Source: CAVORB01 sp963698495
GTDB taxonomy: Bacteria > Pseudomonadota > Gammaproteobacteria > Chromatiales > Chromatiaceae
Direction: 5' to 3'
Length of the DNA stretch: 64,000 bases
NCBI GenBank assembly: GCA_963698495.1
Contig: CAVORB010000031.1
Coordinates: 1 to 64,000, forward strand
Shown: one piece after another, positions 44,732 through 54,112 of the stretch
Position numbering within the stretch: the first letter of the stretch is position 1
How the letters are laid out: each line of letters starts with the position of its first letter
Position numbers and translations under genes: made by a program
Notes under the pieces: model-generated
The model's input: only the letters and a program-made list of their open reading frames with translations
Told to the model about the DNA's origin: nothing
Database searches by the model: none

Positions 44732-46297
44732 ATGGCAAGCGTGGAGGGAATGGGGTTCGAGCTCAAGCTACCGGAGCGCAGGACCGACAAGGTAAGACGG
44801 CAGCCGAGCACGATGCGCATTTTGGTGTTGGGAGATTTCACTGGTTGCTCGGGAACCGATTGGGGTCGGCGAGGTACCTCCATTGCACAACGTGCTGTCC
44901 GGCAGGTTGACGTCGACAATTTCGAGCAATTGCTCCGACGCCTTGTTCCCCGACTGAGGATCGCATTGCCGGATTCCGTCGGCTCGTTGGAACTGGAGTT
45001 CCGCTCCATCGACGACTTTCACCCGGATTCCCTTTATCGACAGGTTCCCACTTTCGCCGCTCTGCGCCGCATACGCGAGCGTCTGCTAGACCCCGCGGCG
45101 TTTGCGGAAGCGGCGACGGAACTCCGCGTCCTCCTGGGCGGAGAGAGCGCGCCGTCGGCAGCCTTATCGCTAAGCGAGGAGGTGATGGAAGAGGGAAGTC
45201 ACGAAAGCGACGCACAGGCTATCGAGCGGCTCCTTGGACGCCCCCCCACAAGAGACACGGCGGCGCTCTCGGACCGGTCCGGGAAGCTGCAGGCGGCTGT
45301 GTCGGAGATCATCCACAGAGCGGTCGACCCGCACGTCGTCGCGGCTGAGCCGCCTGAACGTGAGCTGTACCTTCACACGTTGGACGAATCGATCGGGTTG
45401 CGGATGCGCTCCATCCTGCACGCGCCCGAATTCCAGGCGTTGGAAGCCAGTTGGCGATCATTGAACAATCTGATCACGACCATCGAGACGGACGAGGCAC
45501 TCCATGTCTACTTGCTCGATGTGTCGTGGCAAGACCTGTTGGCAGATCTGGCCACGTGCGGCGGAGACATCAAGGCGAGCGGGCTCTACCGTCTGCTGGT
45601 CGAGCAGACGGGTGCCGGGACACCCGGCGGCGAGCCCTGGTCCCTACTGATCGGGAGCTACGAGTTCGCTCCTACGCCGGTTGATTTCGGGGTGCTCGCC
45701 GCTCTCGGGATTGTCGCAGCCAATGCCGGCGGTCCGTTCCTTGCGGCGGCGAGCCCCGCGCTGCTTGGATGTGGGTCGCTCGTGGAGACGCCGGACCCAT
45801 CGGATTGGAGCCGGCCACCGGTCGAAGCCGAGGCCGCATGGAACGCGCTCAGGCAGTCTCCGATCGCCCCATGGCTCGGACTCGCCTTGCCGCGCTTGCT
45901 GCTGCGCCTCCCTTACGGCCAGGACACCGAGCCCGTGGACGGCTTCGGGTTCGAGGAGCTCGCACCGGACCGTGGCCACTCTGACTATCTGTGGGGCAAC
46001 CCGGCGTTCGTGTGCGCACAGCTGATCGGGCAAGCTTACACCGCGCGCGGGTGGGAAATGGCACCGGGGGACATCCTCGACGCCGGCGACTTCCCCGCCC
46101 ACGTGTACGTGGAGGAGGGGGACAAGCGGCTGCAAGCCTGCGCAGAGGTCTATCTGTCCGAGCAGGCGGCCACTACGATACTCGACCGCGGCCTCATGCC
46201 ACTGCTTAGCTTCAAGGGCCGCAACAGCGTTCGGCTCGCGCGCTTCCAATCGATCGCGTCGCCTCCTGCTGCGCTCAAAGGTCCATGGTTAGCTTGA
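44732..46297 (+). CDS. TssB-TssC fusion paralogue lacking the TssC C-terminal domain
   Basis: 521 residues on the strand opposite the rest of the cargo block. Residues about 28-125 align with TssB of this locus (FVMGVLADLSG against ILVLGDFTGCSG; IDVDNFDERL against VDVDNFEQLL; ESMDDFSP against RSIDDFHP). Residues about 215-505 align with TssC (QQLEGTWRGLHYMVNNTETD against QALEASWRSLNNLITTIETD; GEPYGCLLGDYYF against GEPWSLLIGSYEF; SRLPYGAKTDPVEEFDFEE against LRLPYGQDTEPVDGFGFEE; FMPLIHKKN against LMPLLSFKG). It stops about 25 residues after this last match, where TssC continues for another ~108 residues. It cannot be a normal sheath subunit; a sheath cap, adaptor or regulator is possible. Confidence 0.85.
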   Translation: MASVEGMGFELKLPERRTDKVRRQPSTMRILVLGDFTGCSGTDWGRRGTSIAQRAVRQVDVDNFEQLLRRLVPRLRIALPDSVGSLELEFRSIDDFHPDSLYRQVPTFAALRRIRERLLDPAAFAEAATELRVLLGGESAPSAALSLSEEVMEEGSHESDAQAIERLLGRPPTRDTAALSDRSGKLQAAVSEIIHRAVDPHVVAAEPPERELYLHTLDESIGLRMRSILHAPEFQALEASWRSLNNLITTIETDEALHVYLLDVSWQDLLADLATCGGDIKASGLYRLLVEQTGAGTPGGEPWSLLIGSYEFAPTPVDFGVLAALGIVAANAGGPFLAAASPALLGCGSLVETPDPSDWSRPPVEAEAAWNALRQSPIAPWLGLALPRLLLRLPYGQDTEPVDGFGFEELAPDRGHSDYLWGNPAFVCAQLIGQAYTARGWEMAPGDILDAGDFPAHVYVEEGDKRLQACAEVYLSEQAATTILDRGLMPLLSFKGRNSVRLARFQSIASPPAALKGPWLA

Positions 46298-46467
46298 TCG
46301 TCGCCTGCCGTGCCGGCCAGCCAAAGAGATTCCCGGCGGCGGCTGAACCGGATGGCAATGCACTCTCTGTCAGGCGGCGGAAACGTGTGCTTGTTCGTCG
46401 AGGCGTTCTTCCGGGCGCTTCTAGCTAACCCGGCATAGTGCAAGAGGCGATCTTGCGAAAGTCGTCG

Positions 46468-46761
46468 CTAAAATCCGCCGGTTGCGGGAACGACGGGCGC
46501 CGGTGTCGATGGCCTCTTCTTGATCGGAGGGGGACCAGCCTCTAAAGCGGCCCAGGTCAATGGACCGACGATACCGTCCACCACAAGTGCCTTTATGGCT
46601 TGGTAGTGCCGCACCTTCGAATCAGTCATGGGGCCGAAGATGCCGTCAACCCAGAGAGGTGCCTGGGCCGAAAGTCTAGCGTTGAGCAAGTTTTGACAGT
46701 ACGCCACATACGGGCCGCGCGAACCAATCTTTATCGTGGGAGGAGGTTGTTGGTATGCCAT
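46468..46761 (-). CDS. Small peptidoglycan-binding-fold protein
   Basis: 97 residues from ATG 46761. The central 65 residues (IKIGSRGPYVAYCQNLLNAR, WVDGIFGPMTDSKVRHYQAI and LVVDGIVGPLTWAAL) match the PG_binding_1 fold with its DGIFGPxT and DGIVGPxT repeats, that is one domain with its two half-motifs. The ends are proline-rich. No signal peptide is visible, so it may be secreted by the T6SS or act in the cytoplasm. It lies between the TssB-TssC fusion (convergent) and clpV (upstream, same strand, 264 bases away). An AGGAG site lies 20-odd bases before the start, farther than usual. Confidence 0.7.
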   Translation of the reverse strand: MAYQQPPPTIKIGSRGPYVAYCQNLLNARLSAQAPLWVDGIFGPMTDSKVRHYQAIKALVVDGIVGPLTWAALEAGPPPIKKRPSTPAPVVPATGGF

Positions 46762-47025
46762 GGTTGCGGTCTGGTGTTGGGGCTCCTTTCGACGGGAGCG
46801 GATTTGACCCCTTGCGTGCGTGTAGGGAGGCAGTAGCCCGATGCAAACCCTCTGGAGCACGAGATACCAGTGGCCAGCATCAACCACGCAAACGAACAAA
46901 TTGCCGCATCGTTGGGCGTACTGCAGTACTAAAAAAGCTTAGTACATGCAAGGTTCGCCGCAAGTGCATCGCAATTCGATCACCCCGCCGGAACCGGCGT
47001 GTAGTGTAGTAGCGCGGGCGGACGC

Positions 47026-49797
47026 TCAATCGAAGCCATATTCGAACGCCCCGCTGGAGACGCTCACGGCTACACCTTCGATTTTTCCGCCGCCCATGGT
47101 TCGGTTGAGAAACTCGCGGCTGATGGTCGGCAACACCGTGTTGGTGAGGATGGCGTCTACTACCCGAGCACCGCTCTCCACCTCCCTGCAGCGCTCGGCA
47201 ATCAAAGAGATCACGGCGTCGTCGTAGGTGAATCGGACGCGGTGGTTCTGCTCAATGCGCTTGGCGACGCGTACGAGCTGAAGGCGGATAATGGCGGAAA
47301 GCATCTCTTCGTTCAGCGGGTAATAGGGAATCGCCACTAGCCGTCCGAGCAGCGCCGCCGGAAAGGTCTTCAGCAGGGGCTGGCGCAGCGCATTGCCGAT
47401 GCCTTCAGGGTCAGGCATAAGCTCCGGGTCCTTGCACATGCCCATGATTAGCTCGGTGCCGACGTTGGTGGTGAGCAGGATGAGGGTGTTGCGGAAATCG
47501 ATGTAACGCCCCTCGGCGTCTTCCATCCAACCCTTGTCGAAGACCTGGAAAAAGATCTCGTGCACGTCGGGGTGGGCCTTCTCAACTTCATCGAGCAGGA
47601 CAACGCTGTAGGGTTTGCGTCGCACGGCCTCGGTCAGGATACCGCCCTCGCCATACCCGACATAGCCGGGCGGGGCCCCCTTGAGGGTGGAGACGGTGTG
47701 GGCCTCCTGGTACTCGCTCATGTTGATGGTGACGATGTTCTGTTCGCCCCCGTAGAGGGCCTCAGCCAGGGCCAGGCCGGTTTCCGTCTTGCCAACGCCC
47801 GAGGGCCCGCAGAGTAGAAAAACGCCGATAGGCTTATTTGGGTTGTCGAGCCTAGCACGCGCGGTCTGGATGCGGCGCGCAATCATCTCGAGGGCGTGCC
47901 GCTGTCCGATGACGCGCTGGTTCAGGGTGTCGGCTAGGTTGAGCACCGCCTCGATTTCGTTCTTGACCATTCGCCCCACTGGAATTCCCGTCCAGTCGGC
48001 AACCACCGACGCGACGGCCTGACCGTCGACGCTTGGCAGGATCAGGGGCCGTTCGCCCTGAAGCTCTTGTAGATCGGACTGCAGCTTCCTAAGCTCTGCC
48101 AAGAGCTGCGCGCGCTGCTCCTCGCTTGGTGCCTGGTCCGCGACCGGGCTCTCCGCCGGGGGGGGGGCGCTATCGATCGACACGTCGCGGGCGGTGGTTT
48201 CAACTGCCTGCTCCAACTCTGTCTCGGTCCCCTCCACCCGGCCGATGTGTCCGCGCAACCGGGCACGCAGCCCGAGTATCTGGTCGACCAGATCCTTTTC
48301 CGATCGCCACCGCTCCTCGAGCTGTTCGAGTTCCTCGCGCTCAGAATTGAGACTGCCCTCGGCGGAAGTGCTCCGCTCTGTCGTTTCGATTCCCACGGCA
48401 GACTCGCGTTGGATGATGGCGATCTCTCTCTCGAGCCCCTCGATGCGCCGGCGGCAGTCCTCGACCTCGGCGGGCACCGCGTGCTGGCTGATGGCCACCC
48501 GGGCGCACACGGTGTCAAGCAGACTCACCGCCTTGTCGGGCAGTTGCCGCGCCGGGATGTAGCGGTGCGAGAGGCGTACGGCTGCTTCCAGTGCCTCATC
48601 CAGGACCTGAACCCGGTGGTGGTTTTCGAGGGTCGAGGCGATGCCCCTGACCATGAGGATCGCTTTCTCTTCGCCCGGTTCGTCGACCGGGACTACCTGG
48701 AAGCGGCGGGTTAGGGCAGGGTCCTTTTCGATGTATTTCTTGTATTCACCCCAGGTCGTGGCGGCAATGGTGCGCAGGGTCCCGCGGGCTAGCGCCGGCT
48801 TGAGCAGATTGGCCGCATCGCTGGTTCCGGCAGCCCCGCCTGCGCCGATCAGGGTGTGGGCCTCGTCGATGAAGAGAATGATAGGTGTTGGAGATGATTG
48901 AACCTCCTCGATGACCTGGCGCAGCCGGTTCTCGAACTCCCCTTTCATGCTGGCGCCGGCTTGCAGGAGCCCGACATCGAGCGTGCGAAGCGTCACGTCC
49001 TTAAGCGGCGGGGGGGCATCGCCGCTGGCAATACGCTGTGCGAACCCTTCGACCACGGCCGTCTTGCCCACGCCCGCCTCGCCGGTGATTATTGGATTGT
49101 TCTGGCGACGGCGCATGAGGATATCGACGATCTGCCGGATTTCCTCGTCGCGCCCGACGATGGGATCGATCTCACCGTTGCGCGCCCGCTCTGTGAGGTC
49201 CACGGAGAACCGCTGTAGCGCCTCCTGTTTGCCCATTTCGGCCGGCGCGATGGCGTGGCTCGCTTCCCCCGGGCCAGCTCCGCCGCCGACCTGGAAGCCA
49301 TCAGTCGCGTGCAGCGCCTCCTCTGGCGATCCCTTCATGATCTCGCCAAATCGCTCCGTGAGGGAATCGGCATTGATCTTGTCGAATTCCCCTGAAATCC
49401 CGAGCAGTCCCGTGCGCAATCCCCGGGTTTTGAGGATGCCTACCATCAGATGGCCGGTACGCACCTGAGACTCGCCGAACATGAGGGTGCCGTATACCCA
49501 TCCCCGCTCCACCGCCTCCTCCACATCCGAGGAGAGGTCGGAGATCGAGCGGGATCCGCGTGGCAGACTTTCGAGTGCGTCGGTGAAGTCCTTTGCCAGC
49601 CTGGAGGGATCAAGGCCGAAGCTCCGGATGATGCGGTGCAGGTCAGAGTCCTGGCTTTGCAGGATTTGGTGGAACCAATGGACCAACTCCACATAGGGGT
49701 TGCCTCGCATCTTGCAGAACACGGTCGCGCTTTCTATACCCTTGTAGCCTAGGCTGTTGAGCTTTCCGAACAGTGCGGAACGGTTAATTTCTGTCAT
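47026..49797 (-). CDS. clpV: T6SS sheath-recycling ATPase ClpV (TssH)
   Basis: 923 residues, the standard length. The N domain (1-160) is followed by AAA1 with Walker A GEAGVGKT (239-246) and Walker B FIDEAH. A middle coiled-coil region (about 420-560) follows, then AAA2 with GPSGVGKTETGLALAEALYG and LLDEVEKAHPDV. ClpV pulls TssC out of contracted sheaths so it can be reused, working in the cytoplasm. Its start overlaps tssG by 14 bases. It is the last core gene of the right tss operon. TagJ, encoded upstream, usually links ClpV to TssB. Confidence 0.97.
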   Translation of the reverse strand: MTEINRSALFGKLNSLGYKGIESATVFCKMRGNPYVELVHWFHQILQSQDSDLHRIIRSFGLDPSRLAKDFTDALESLPRGSRSISDLSSDVEEAVERGWVYGTLMFGESQVRTGHLMVGILKTRGLRTGLLGISGEFDKINADSLTERFGEIMKGSPEEALHATDGFQVGGGAGPGEASHAIAPAEMGKQEALQRFSVDLTERARNGEIDPIVGRDEEIRQIVDILMRRRQNNPIITGEAGVGKTAVVEGFAQRIASGDAPPPLKDVTLRTLDVGLLQAGASMKGEFENRLRQVIEEVQSSPTPIILFIDEAHTLIGAGGAAGTSDAANLLKPALARGTLRTIAATTWGEYKKYIEKDPALTRRFQVVPVDEPGEEKAILMVRGIASTLENHHRVQVLDEALEAAVRLSHRYIPARQLPDKAVSLLDTVCARVAISQHAVPAEVEDCRRRIEGLEREIAIIQRESAVGIETTERSTSAEGSLNSEREELEQLEERWRSEKDLVDQILGLRARLRGHIGRVEGTETELEQAVETTARDVSIDSAPPPAESPVADQAPSEEQRAQLLAELRKLQSDLQELQGERPLILPSVDGQAVASVVADWTGIPVGRMVKNEIEAVLNLADTLNQRVIGQRHALEMIARRIQTARARLDNPNKPIGVFLLCGPSGVGKTETGLALAEALYGGEQNIVTINMSEYQEAHTVSTLKGAPPGYVGYGEGGILTEAVRRKPYSVVLLDEVEKAHPDVHEIFFQVFDKGWMEDAEGRYIDFRNTLILLTTNVGTELIMGMCKDPELMPDPEGIGNALRQPLLKTFPAALLGRLVAIPYYPLNEEMLSAIIRLQLVRVAKRIEQNHRVRFTYDDAVISLIAERCREVESGARVVDAILTNTVLPTISREFLNRTMGGGKIEGVAVSVSSGAFEYGFD

Positions 49798-50851
49798 GTC
49801 GCGAATCCCTTGATCTCTGGTCGCTTTGCCAGGCCATTGCGTTCAACAACAGATCGTCGCCATCCCTTGCCAGGGGTTGGCTCGCAATCCAGGTGGTCCA
49901 GCCGAGTTGCCCCGCCGCGCCGAGGCGGATCGTTGGGACCTCTGCCTGGCGAAGGATTAGGTGGAGGTCCCACTCCAGTTGGTCTCCGACGTAGTTGCGT
50001 ACGATGGCGACCACACGTTTGAGGCTAAGGCCGCCAGGCAGCATGCGCTCGTAATCTCGCAGGCTCAGCGGCCCGATACGGACGCGGAACTTGTACTGGC
50101 GGTCCCACACACGCGCGCCGACGGTGGTGCTCACACCAAGCGTGCCGGTGGTGGCTGATTCACCCAACCGCCAGTGACAATCGCGTGGGAGGATGAGCCA
50201 ATGACCGACGAATTCCTCGATCTTCACGGGCAGCTTGAGGAAGTCGCCGAGTATCGAACCCAGCCCGTCGGCGTGGCGAGTTTGGCACGACAGATGTCCG
50301 GTGTAGTGCTGTTTTGCAAGGTCCGGCATGGCGTCCCGTTGCCGGTAGGAAGGCATGCCCACACCGGCCAGTGAGCCAAGGTAGACGCCAAAGCGATCCT
50401 CTTCCGGACGGTCGAAACCGACAGTTGGCTGCGCCTGCGCCCAGCCGCGGAAGAAGAGAGAGAGCATGCGGTGGTGGAAGACGTCCAAGAAACGGGCGAA
50501 GGTGGGGTCGTCATGATTGCGCTGGCGATCCCGTGCATATTCAGTGAGATGCAATGGCAGGGGGCCGTTAGGCCCGAGCAGCCCAAGAACGTGCACCGAC
50601 ATCCTCGGAGACTTGCCGTCCGCGCCACGCTCAAAGCGGGAAATGGTGGCGGGCGCGAAGGTTGTAGAGGGTTCCTGTCCAAGCCGAACCGGGTCATCCG
50701 CTGCGCGAGTCGAACTGCCGAGCCGTGGACGTCGGACGTGAAGGGCGTCCACCCATCGCAGTGCATGAAAAAAGTCGAACCCGAAGGGTTCGCGCTCGAG
50801 CGCCGAGAGGAGCGCTACAAGGTCTGCCGAAGGCCGACGGTCGCTGGCCAT
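49784..50851 (-). CDS. tssG: T6SS baseplate protein TssG
   Basis: 355 residues. The opening ERFGFDFFHALRWVDALH-like stretch (EREPFGFDFFHALRWVDAL) and RLGQEPSTTFAPATISRFE, VLGLLGPNGPLPLHLTEYA and RFLDVFHHRMLSLFFRGWAQ are typical of TssG. It forms the inner baseplate with TssE, TssF and TssK. The coding region overlaps tssF by 37 bases and clpV by 14, so translation is coupled. Confidence 0.95.
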   Translation of the reverse strand: MASDRRPSADLVALLSALEREPFGFDFFHALRWVDALHVRRPRLGSSTRAADDPVRLGQEPSTTFAPATISRFERGADGKSPRMSVHVLGLLGPNGPLPLHLTEYARDRQRNHDDPTFARFLDVFHHRMLSLFFRGWAQAQPTVGFDRPEEDRFGVYLGSLAGVGMPSYRQRDAMPDLAKQHYTGHLSCQTRHADGLGSILGDFLKLPVKIEEFVGHWLILPRDCHWRLGESATTGTLGVSTTVGARVWDRQYKFRVRIGPLSLRDYERMLPGGLSLKRVVAIVRNYVGDQLEWDLHLILRQAEVPTIRLGAAGQLGWTTWIASQPLARDGDDLLLNAMAWQSDQRSRDSRHDRN

Positions 50852-52689
50852 CGCATCACCTCTCCCCGCTCCGTCTTGAGGACCGTCTCCGTAAAAGAGT
50901 TGATCGAGACGTATCGGGCAAAGAATCGCTCAAGCACCGCGCCGAGCAGAAACGCCCCCGTGCCCTCGAAGGCCGTATCGTCGCAGGATACGGTGATCTC
51001 CAAGCCGCGGGCATAGGCAGCGGGGCGGGATCCGGGGAGGCGCCGGGTGATGGGCTTGGACGAGACGGAACGTACGCCCTCGATCTGCTTGTGAACCGTC
51101 GGGTCGGAAATCTCGCCGTAGAGCGACAAGAGGTTCCGCAGCGCCGCAGCGCCAGGCTCCAATCCGCCATCGACAATGGAAAGGTAGTTGAGAGCGAGAT
51201 GGTTAATCAGGCGCCATGCGGCGTCGCCATGGGCGTGGGAGGGACGAGGCTTGGTCGGGCCTGCGACCACTCGCGTTGCAGATACGGGCGCACCCTCCTC
51301 AAGGCTAAAATCGGTGCCGCTGGCGCCGATCGGCATCTGCAGCGGCAAATCTCGGTTGGTGCACAGGGTTTCCACCGCAAGCTGGCGCAGGTCACTGCGA
51401 TATGGGGTCTGGGCCGCGTCCACCAGAGAGATGAACATCTCGCTGCCGATGTAGCTCGACCTCGCTCCCTTACGCCGCTGACTAGTCGACAGAAGCCGGG
51501 GCATCCGGTGCACACTGTAATAGGCGGGACGGTCGATGTGGCTAGCGAGGTCGTTGGCAGCGTAAAAGGGTAGGAAGTCCTGTGGGTCCTTGTTCGCGGC
51601 TCCGTACCCCGTGACCCGGTCCACGCGATAGACCTCGAAGTCCATGGGGCGAGTTCGGTCGGGAACCAGATGGTGCTCATGGGTGCGGTCAGACAAGTGG
51701 ATACGATCGCATCGCTTAGGAAAGAGGTTAATGGCCGGCGCACAGAACAGGGCGAAATTGGACGCGTCCAAGACGTTTTCGAGCGCGGGATCGCGCCGTG
51801 ACAAGAGAAAGATGACGTCGATCTGGTTGCTTTGTGTACGCCTTAGGGATCGGGAAATCCCGCCCACCTCAAGGAACAGGTATCGTTCGGGGAAGGCGAA
51901 GTACTCGTGCAGATGCCGGTAGCCCTGGAAAGACGGGGGGGAGTATGGGAGCAAAGCGTCCCGGTCCGAGAAGCCGAGCGGCGCGATCGACGAGGGTGGA
52001 AGCAGGTCGCACCAGGGAAGGGGGCGTTCCACCGGCTGGATGATGACCGCCAGGGGATTGGCGAGCAGCAACTCGTGGACGCGATACGGCAGCTCGTCCG
52101 CTCCCTTCAGAAAGAGAACGAGGCGGTCTAGATGAAGTTGCTCGAGATTCAGTCCGGCCGTCGATATCAGGCGGATACGGATGCCGGCCTTACTGTGCTG
52201 CACCACGCTGATGTCAGTCTTGGCTACCGGGCCGGCGTGGGTAAAGTATTCCGCTTCGGTAAGCGCAAGCGGCCAGAGAGTGGTTTCCTGAGCGGTGCGG
52301 TACTCGCAGTTAGTCTGGTCGCCTTTGCCAATGTTGCTACGAAGCACCGTGTCTCGAGGGAGTGTATAGCCCTCAGCCAACGCGCCTTCGGTCAGGTCAG
52401 GTTGTAGTTGCACGACTGCCATGGAGGGCGTCGGCGCCAAGTAGTGGGGGTAGACCATCTCCAGCAGGTGCTGGGTGAAAGCGGGAAACTCGGCGTCTAT
52501 CTTTAGCTGGACACGTGCCGCAAGGAAGGCGAAACCCTCCAGCAGACGTTCCACGTAGGGGTCGGCGCACTCGAATCCGCTCAGACCCAATCGGCCCGCT
52601 ATCTTGGGGAATTCAGCGGCGAACTCACCGCCAATCTCCCGGATGTGCTGCAGCTCGCGGTTGTAGTAGTCGAGATGTCGGGGGTCCAT
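50815..52689 (-). CDS. tssF: T6SS baseplate protein TssF
   Basis: 624 residues, normal size. Diagnostic features include the N-terminal YYNRELQHIREIGGEFAAEF and PKIAGRLGLSGFECADPYVE, FAFLAARVQLKIDAEFPAFT, HLLEMVYPHYLAPTPSMAVV and the C-terminal GALEPGAAALRNLL-like region (VDGGLEPGAAALRNLLSLYG). TssF is the largest baseplate component, forming wedges with TssG. It begins two bases after the tssE stop. Confidence 0.97.
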   Translation of the reverse strand: MDPRHLDYYNRELQHIREIGGEFAAEFPKIAGRLGLSGFECADPYVERLLEGFAFLAARVQLKIDAEFPAFTQHLLEMVYPHYLAPTPSMAVVQLQPDLTEGALAEGYTLPRDTVLRSNIGKGDQTNCEYRTAQETTLWPLALTEAEYFTHAGPVAKTDISVVQHSKAGIRIRLISTAGLNLEQLHLDRLVLFLKGADELPYRVHELLLANPLAVIIQPVERPLPWCDLLPPSSIAPLGFSDRDALLPYSPPSFQGYRHLHEYFAFPERYLFLEVGGISRSLRRTQSNQIDVIFLLSRRDPALENVLDASNFALFCAPAINLFPKRCDRIHLSDRTHEHHLVPDRTRPMDFEVYRVDRVTGYGAANKDPQDFLPFYAANDLASHIDRPAYYSVHRMPRLLSTSQRRKGARSSYIGSEMFISLVDAAQTPYRSDLRQLAVETLCTNRDLPLQMPIGASGTDFSLEEGAPVSATRVVAGPTKPRPSHAHGDAAWRLINHLALNYLSIVDGGLEPGAAALRNLLSLYGEISDPTVHKQIEGVRSVSSKPITRRLPGSRPAAYARGLEITVSCDDTAFEGTGAFLLGAVLERFFARYVSINSFTETVLKTERGEVMRWPATVGLRQTL

Positions 52690-52691
52690 GG

Positions 52692-53204
52692 TCAGCCGCT
52701 CGGCGTGCTCCCCTCCGAGATGTCAAAGGCGCCGGTCTCCAAGTCGACCTCCGTCTTGAGGTAGAGGTGCTGTGGCATGGGCTGACCCCAGAGCTCTCCG
52801 TCGATATCGAACAGAATGGCGTTGTGGTTCATGCGATCCGCATTGATAACCGCACGGACTCTCAAATTATGGCGCAGTATCCGAGGCTCGAATCGAAGGA
52901 TCGCCTGACGGAGATTGCGCTCCAGCGTCACGACATCCAGGCTGGAGATGTTCTTGCCGGCTAGGTCCGGCAAGCCATAGTTGACCACCGAATCGATAAC
53001 CTGCGGGTATGCCGCCAGATCTTGCACTGAGGCGAGGTCCGTGGAGTTGAGAAGCCACTGCAAGTCGCGGATCACCGATTTTCGCAGTTTGCGGGGCGAA
53101 AGCACCCGCTTTTCCCTGGCTTCCTGTTTTCTACTTGGCTCGTCATCGGTAAGCCGATCCAGCAGGGAAGGCTGAAGACGCTCCTTTGGGGTGAGTTCCG
53201 CCAT
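52692..53204 (-). CDS. tssE: T6SS baseplate protein TssE (gp25-like)
   Basis: 170 residues with the gp25-like lysozyme-fold pattern of phage baseplates: SVIRDLQWLLNSTDLASVQD, YPQVIDSVVNYGLPDLAGKN and LERNLRQAILRFEPRILRHN (containing the conserved ExxIRxxI-type helix). TssE starts sheath polymerisation at the baseplate. The N-terminal ERLQPSLLDRLTDDEP is also standard. It is 17 bases downstream of tagJ. Confidence 0.95.
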   Translation of the reverse strand: MAELTPKERLQPSLLDRLTDDEPSRKQEAREKRVLSPRKLRKSVIRDLQWLLNSTDLASVQDLAAYPQVIDSVVNYGLPDLAGKNISSLDVVTLERNLRQAILRFEPRILRHNLRVRAVINADRMNHNAILFDIDGELWGQPMPQHLYLKTEVDLETGAFDISEGSTPSG

Positions 53205-53221
53205 GTCGCCAGGCCAGGTTG

Positions 53222-54025
53222 TTACGCTCTGACTTGGATTGTGCCGAACTCCAGACGCCTAGTTTCCAACAGGGGATATTCAGTCACATCCGTTGCGAAC
53301 ATGCGTTGACCGAGTCCGACAAAAAGATCGGCACCCTGGTCCAACCACTCCGTGCGCCTTGCCATCCGAAGGCGGTCGTCTTCACTCAACTCCGACCCCG
53401 GGTAACGAGTTGGGACCAGCGCGACAGTGCTTCCCTCGTTGACCCAGGTAATGTGCGCGGGTAACCACACTAGGTCACGGAGGTCTGCGGGCGCTTCGAG
53501 CGTGAGCGATCGGATGGTTTGGAACGGCACCCAGTAGTAGCGGCCGTTGATAATCGCCTCCAGAACCGGTCCTAACCGTTGATCGGCGTCCGCGATCCAC
53601 TCAAAAGCCTGCCCGTCTATCTGTCCAGATTTCGTATCCGCTTGCTCCAAAGCCCTCGCGCGCAGTCCTTGAGACTCTTCAGTGCAGCCTTGGGCCGAAA
53701 GCCGCAGGGCTTCCAAGATGAGCGCTATCCACTGCCTGGGCTCGCCGAACACGAGCGGCTTGCGTTCCCCGCTAAACACATGTCCGCGCAATGCCTCACA
53801 GTGAAGTGCCTCGCGATAGGTGTTCACCATTGCAAGGTTGGCGGCGTCAAGCTCGCCTGCCACGTTCAACTGCACCAGCGCACGTTCCCAATTGCCGACC
53901 ACCGCCAGCAGCTGGAAGAGGAAGACACGCAGCTTGGCATCGGCCGGATCCTTCTTTATGCGATTCTGGAGATCCGATAGGGCGTTGCTCAGGTCACCCG
54001 ATCTCAGTGCTTCCTCGGCTTTCAT
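53222..54025 (-). CDS. tagJ: TagJ/ImpE accessory protein
   Basis: 267 residues from ATG 54025. The N-terminal half is TPR-like (AEEALRSGDLSNALSDLQNR, DAKLRVFLFQLLAVVGNWERA). The C-terminal half has the ImpE/SciE pattern (WIADADQRLGPVLEAIINGR and YYWVPFQTIRSLTLEAPADL, then VWLPAHITWVNEGSTVALVP). TagJ binds TssB and can help ClpV find contracted sheaths; it is encoded beside tssE in one of the main T6SS lineages. An in-frame start at 54052 is less likely because a GAGG site precedes 54025. Confidence 0.9.
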   Translation of the reverse strand: MKAEEALRSGDLSNALSDLQNRIKKDPADAKLRVFLFQLLAVVGNWERALVQLNVAGELDAANLAMVNTYREALHCEALRGHVFSGERKPLVFGEPRQWIALILEALRLSAQGCTEESQGLRARALEQADTKSGQIDGQAFEWIADADQRLGPVLEAIINGRYYWVPFQTIRSLTLEAPADLRDLVWLPAHITWVNEGSTVALVPTRYPGSELSEDDRLRMARRTEWLDQGADLFVGLGQRMFATDVTEYPLLETRRLEFGTIQVRA

Positions 54026-54112
54026 TCTAGCTTTTCCTCGCGCCGGACCCACGGTCCGACGCGATCACGGTGATCCGTAGATGATCGAAGGACGAAGCGA
54101 CAGGCCCCTGGC

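Noticed and set aside
50725..51573. 282-residue plus-strand open frame over tssF
   Set aside because: Antisense to tssF, whose conserved segments run without a break.
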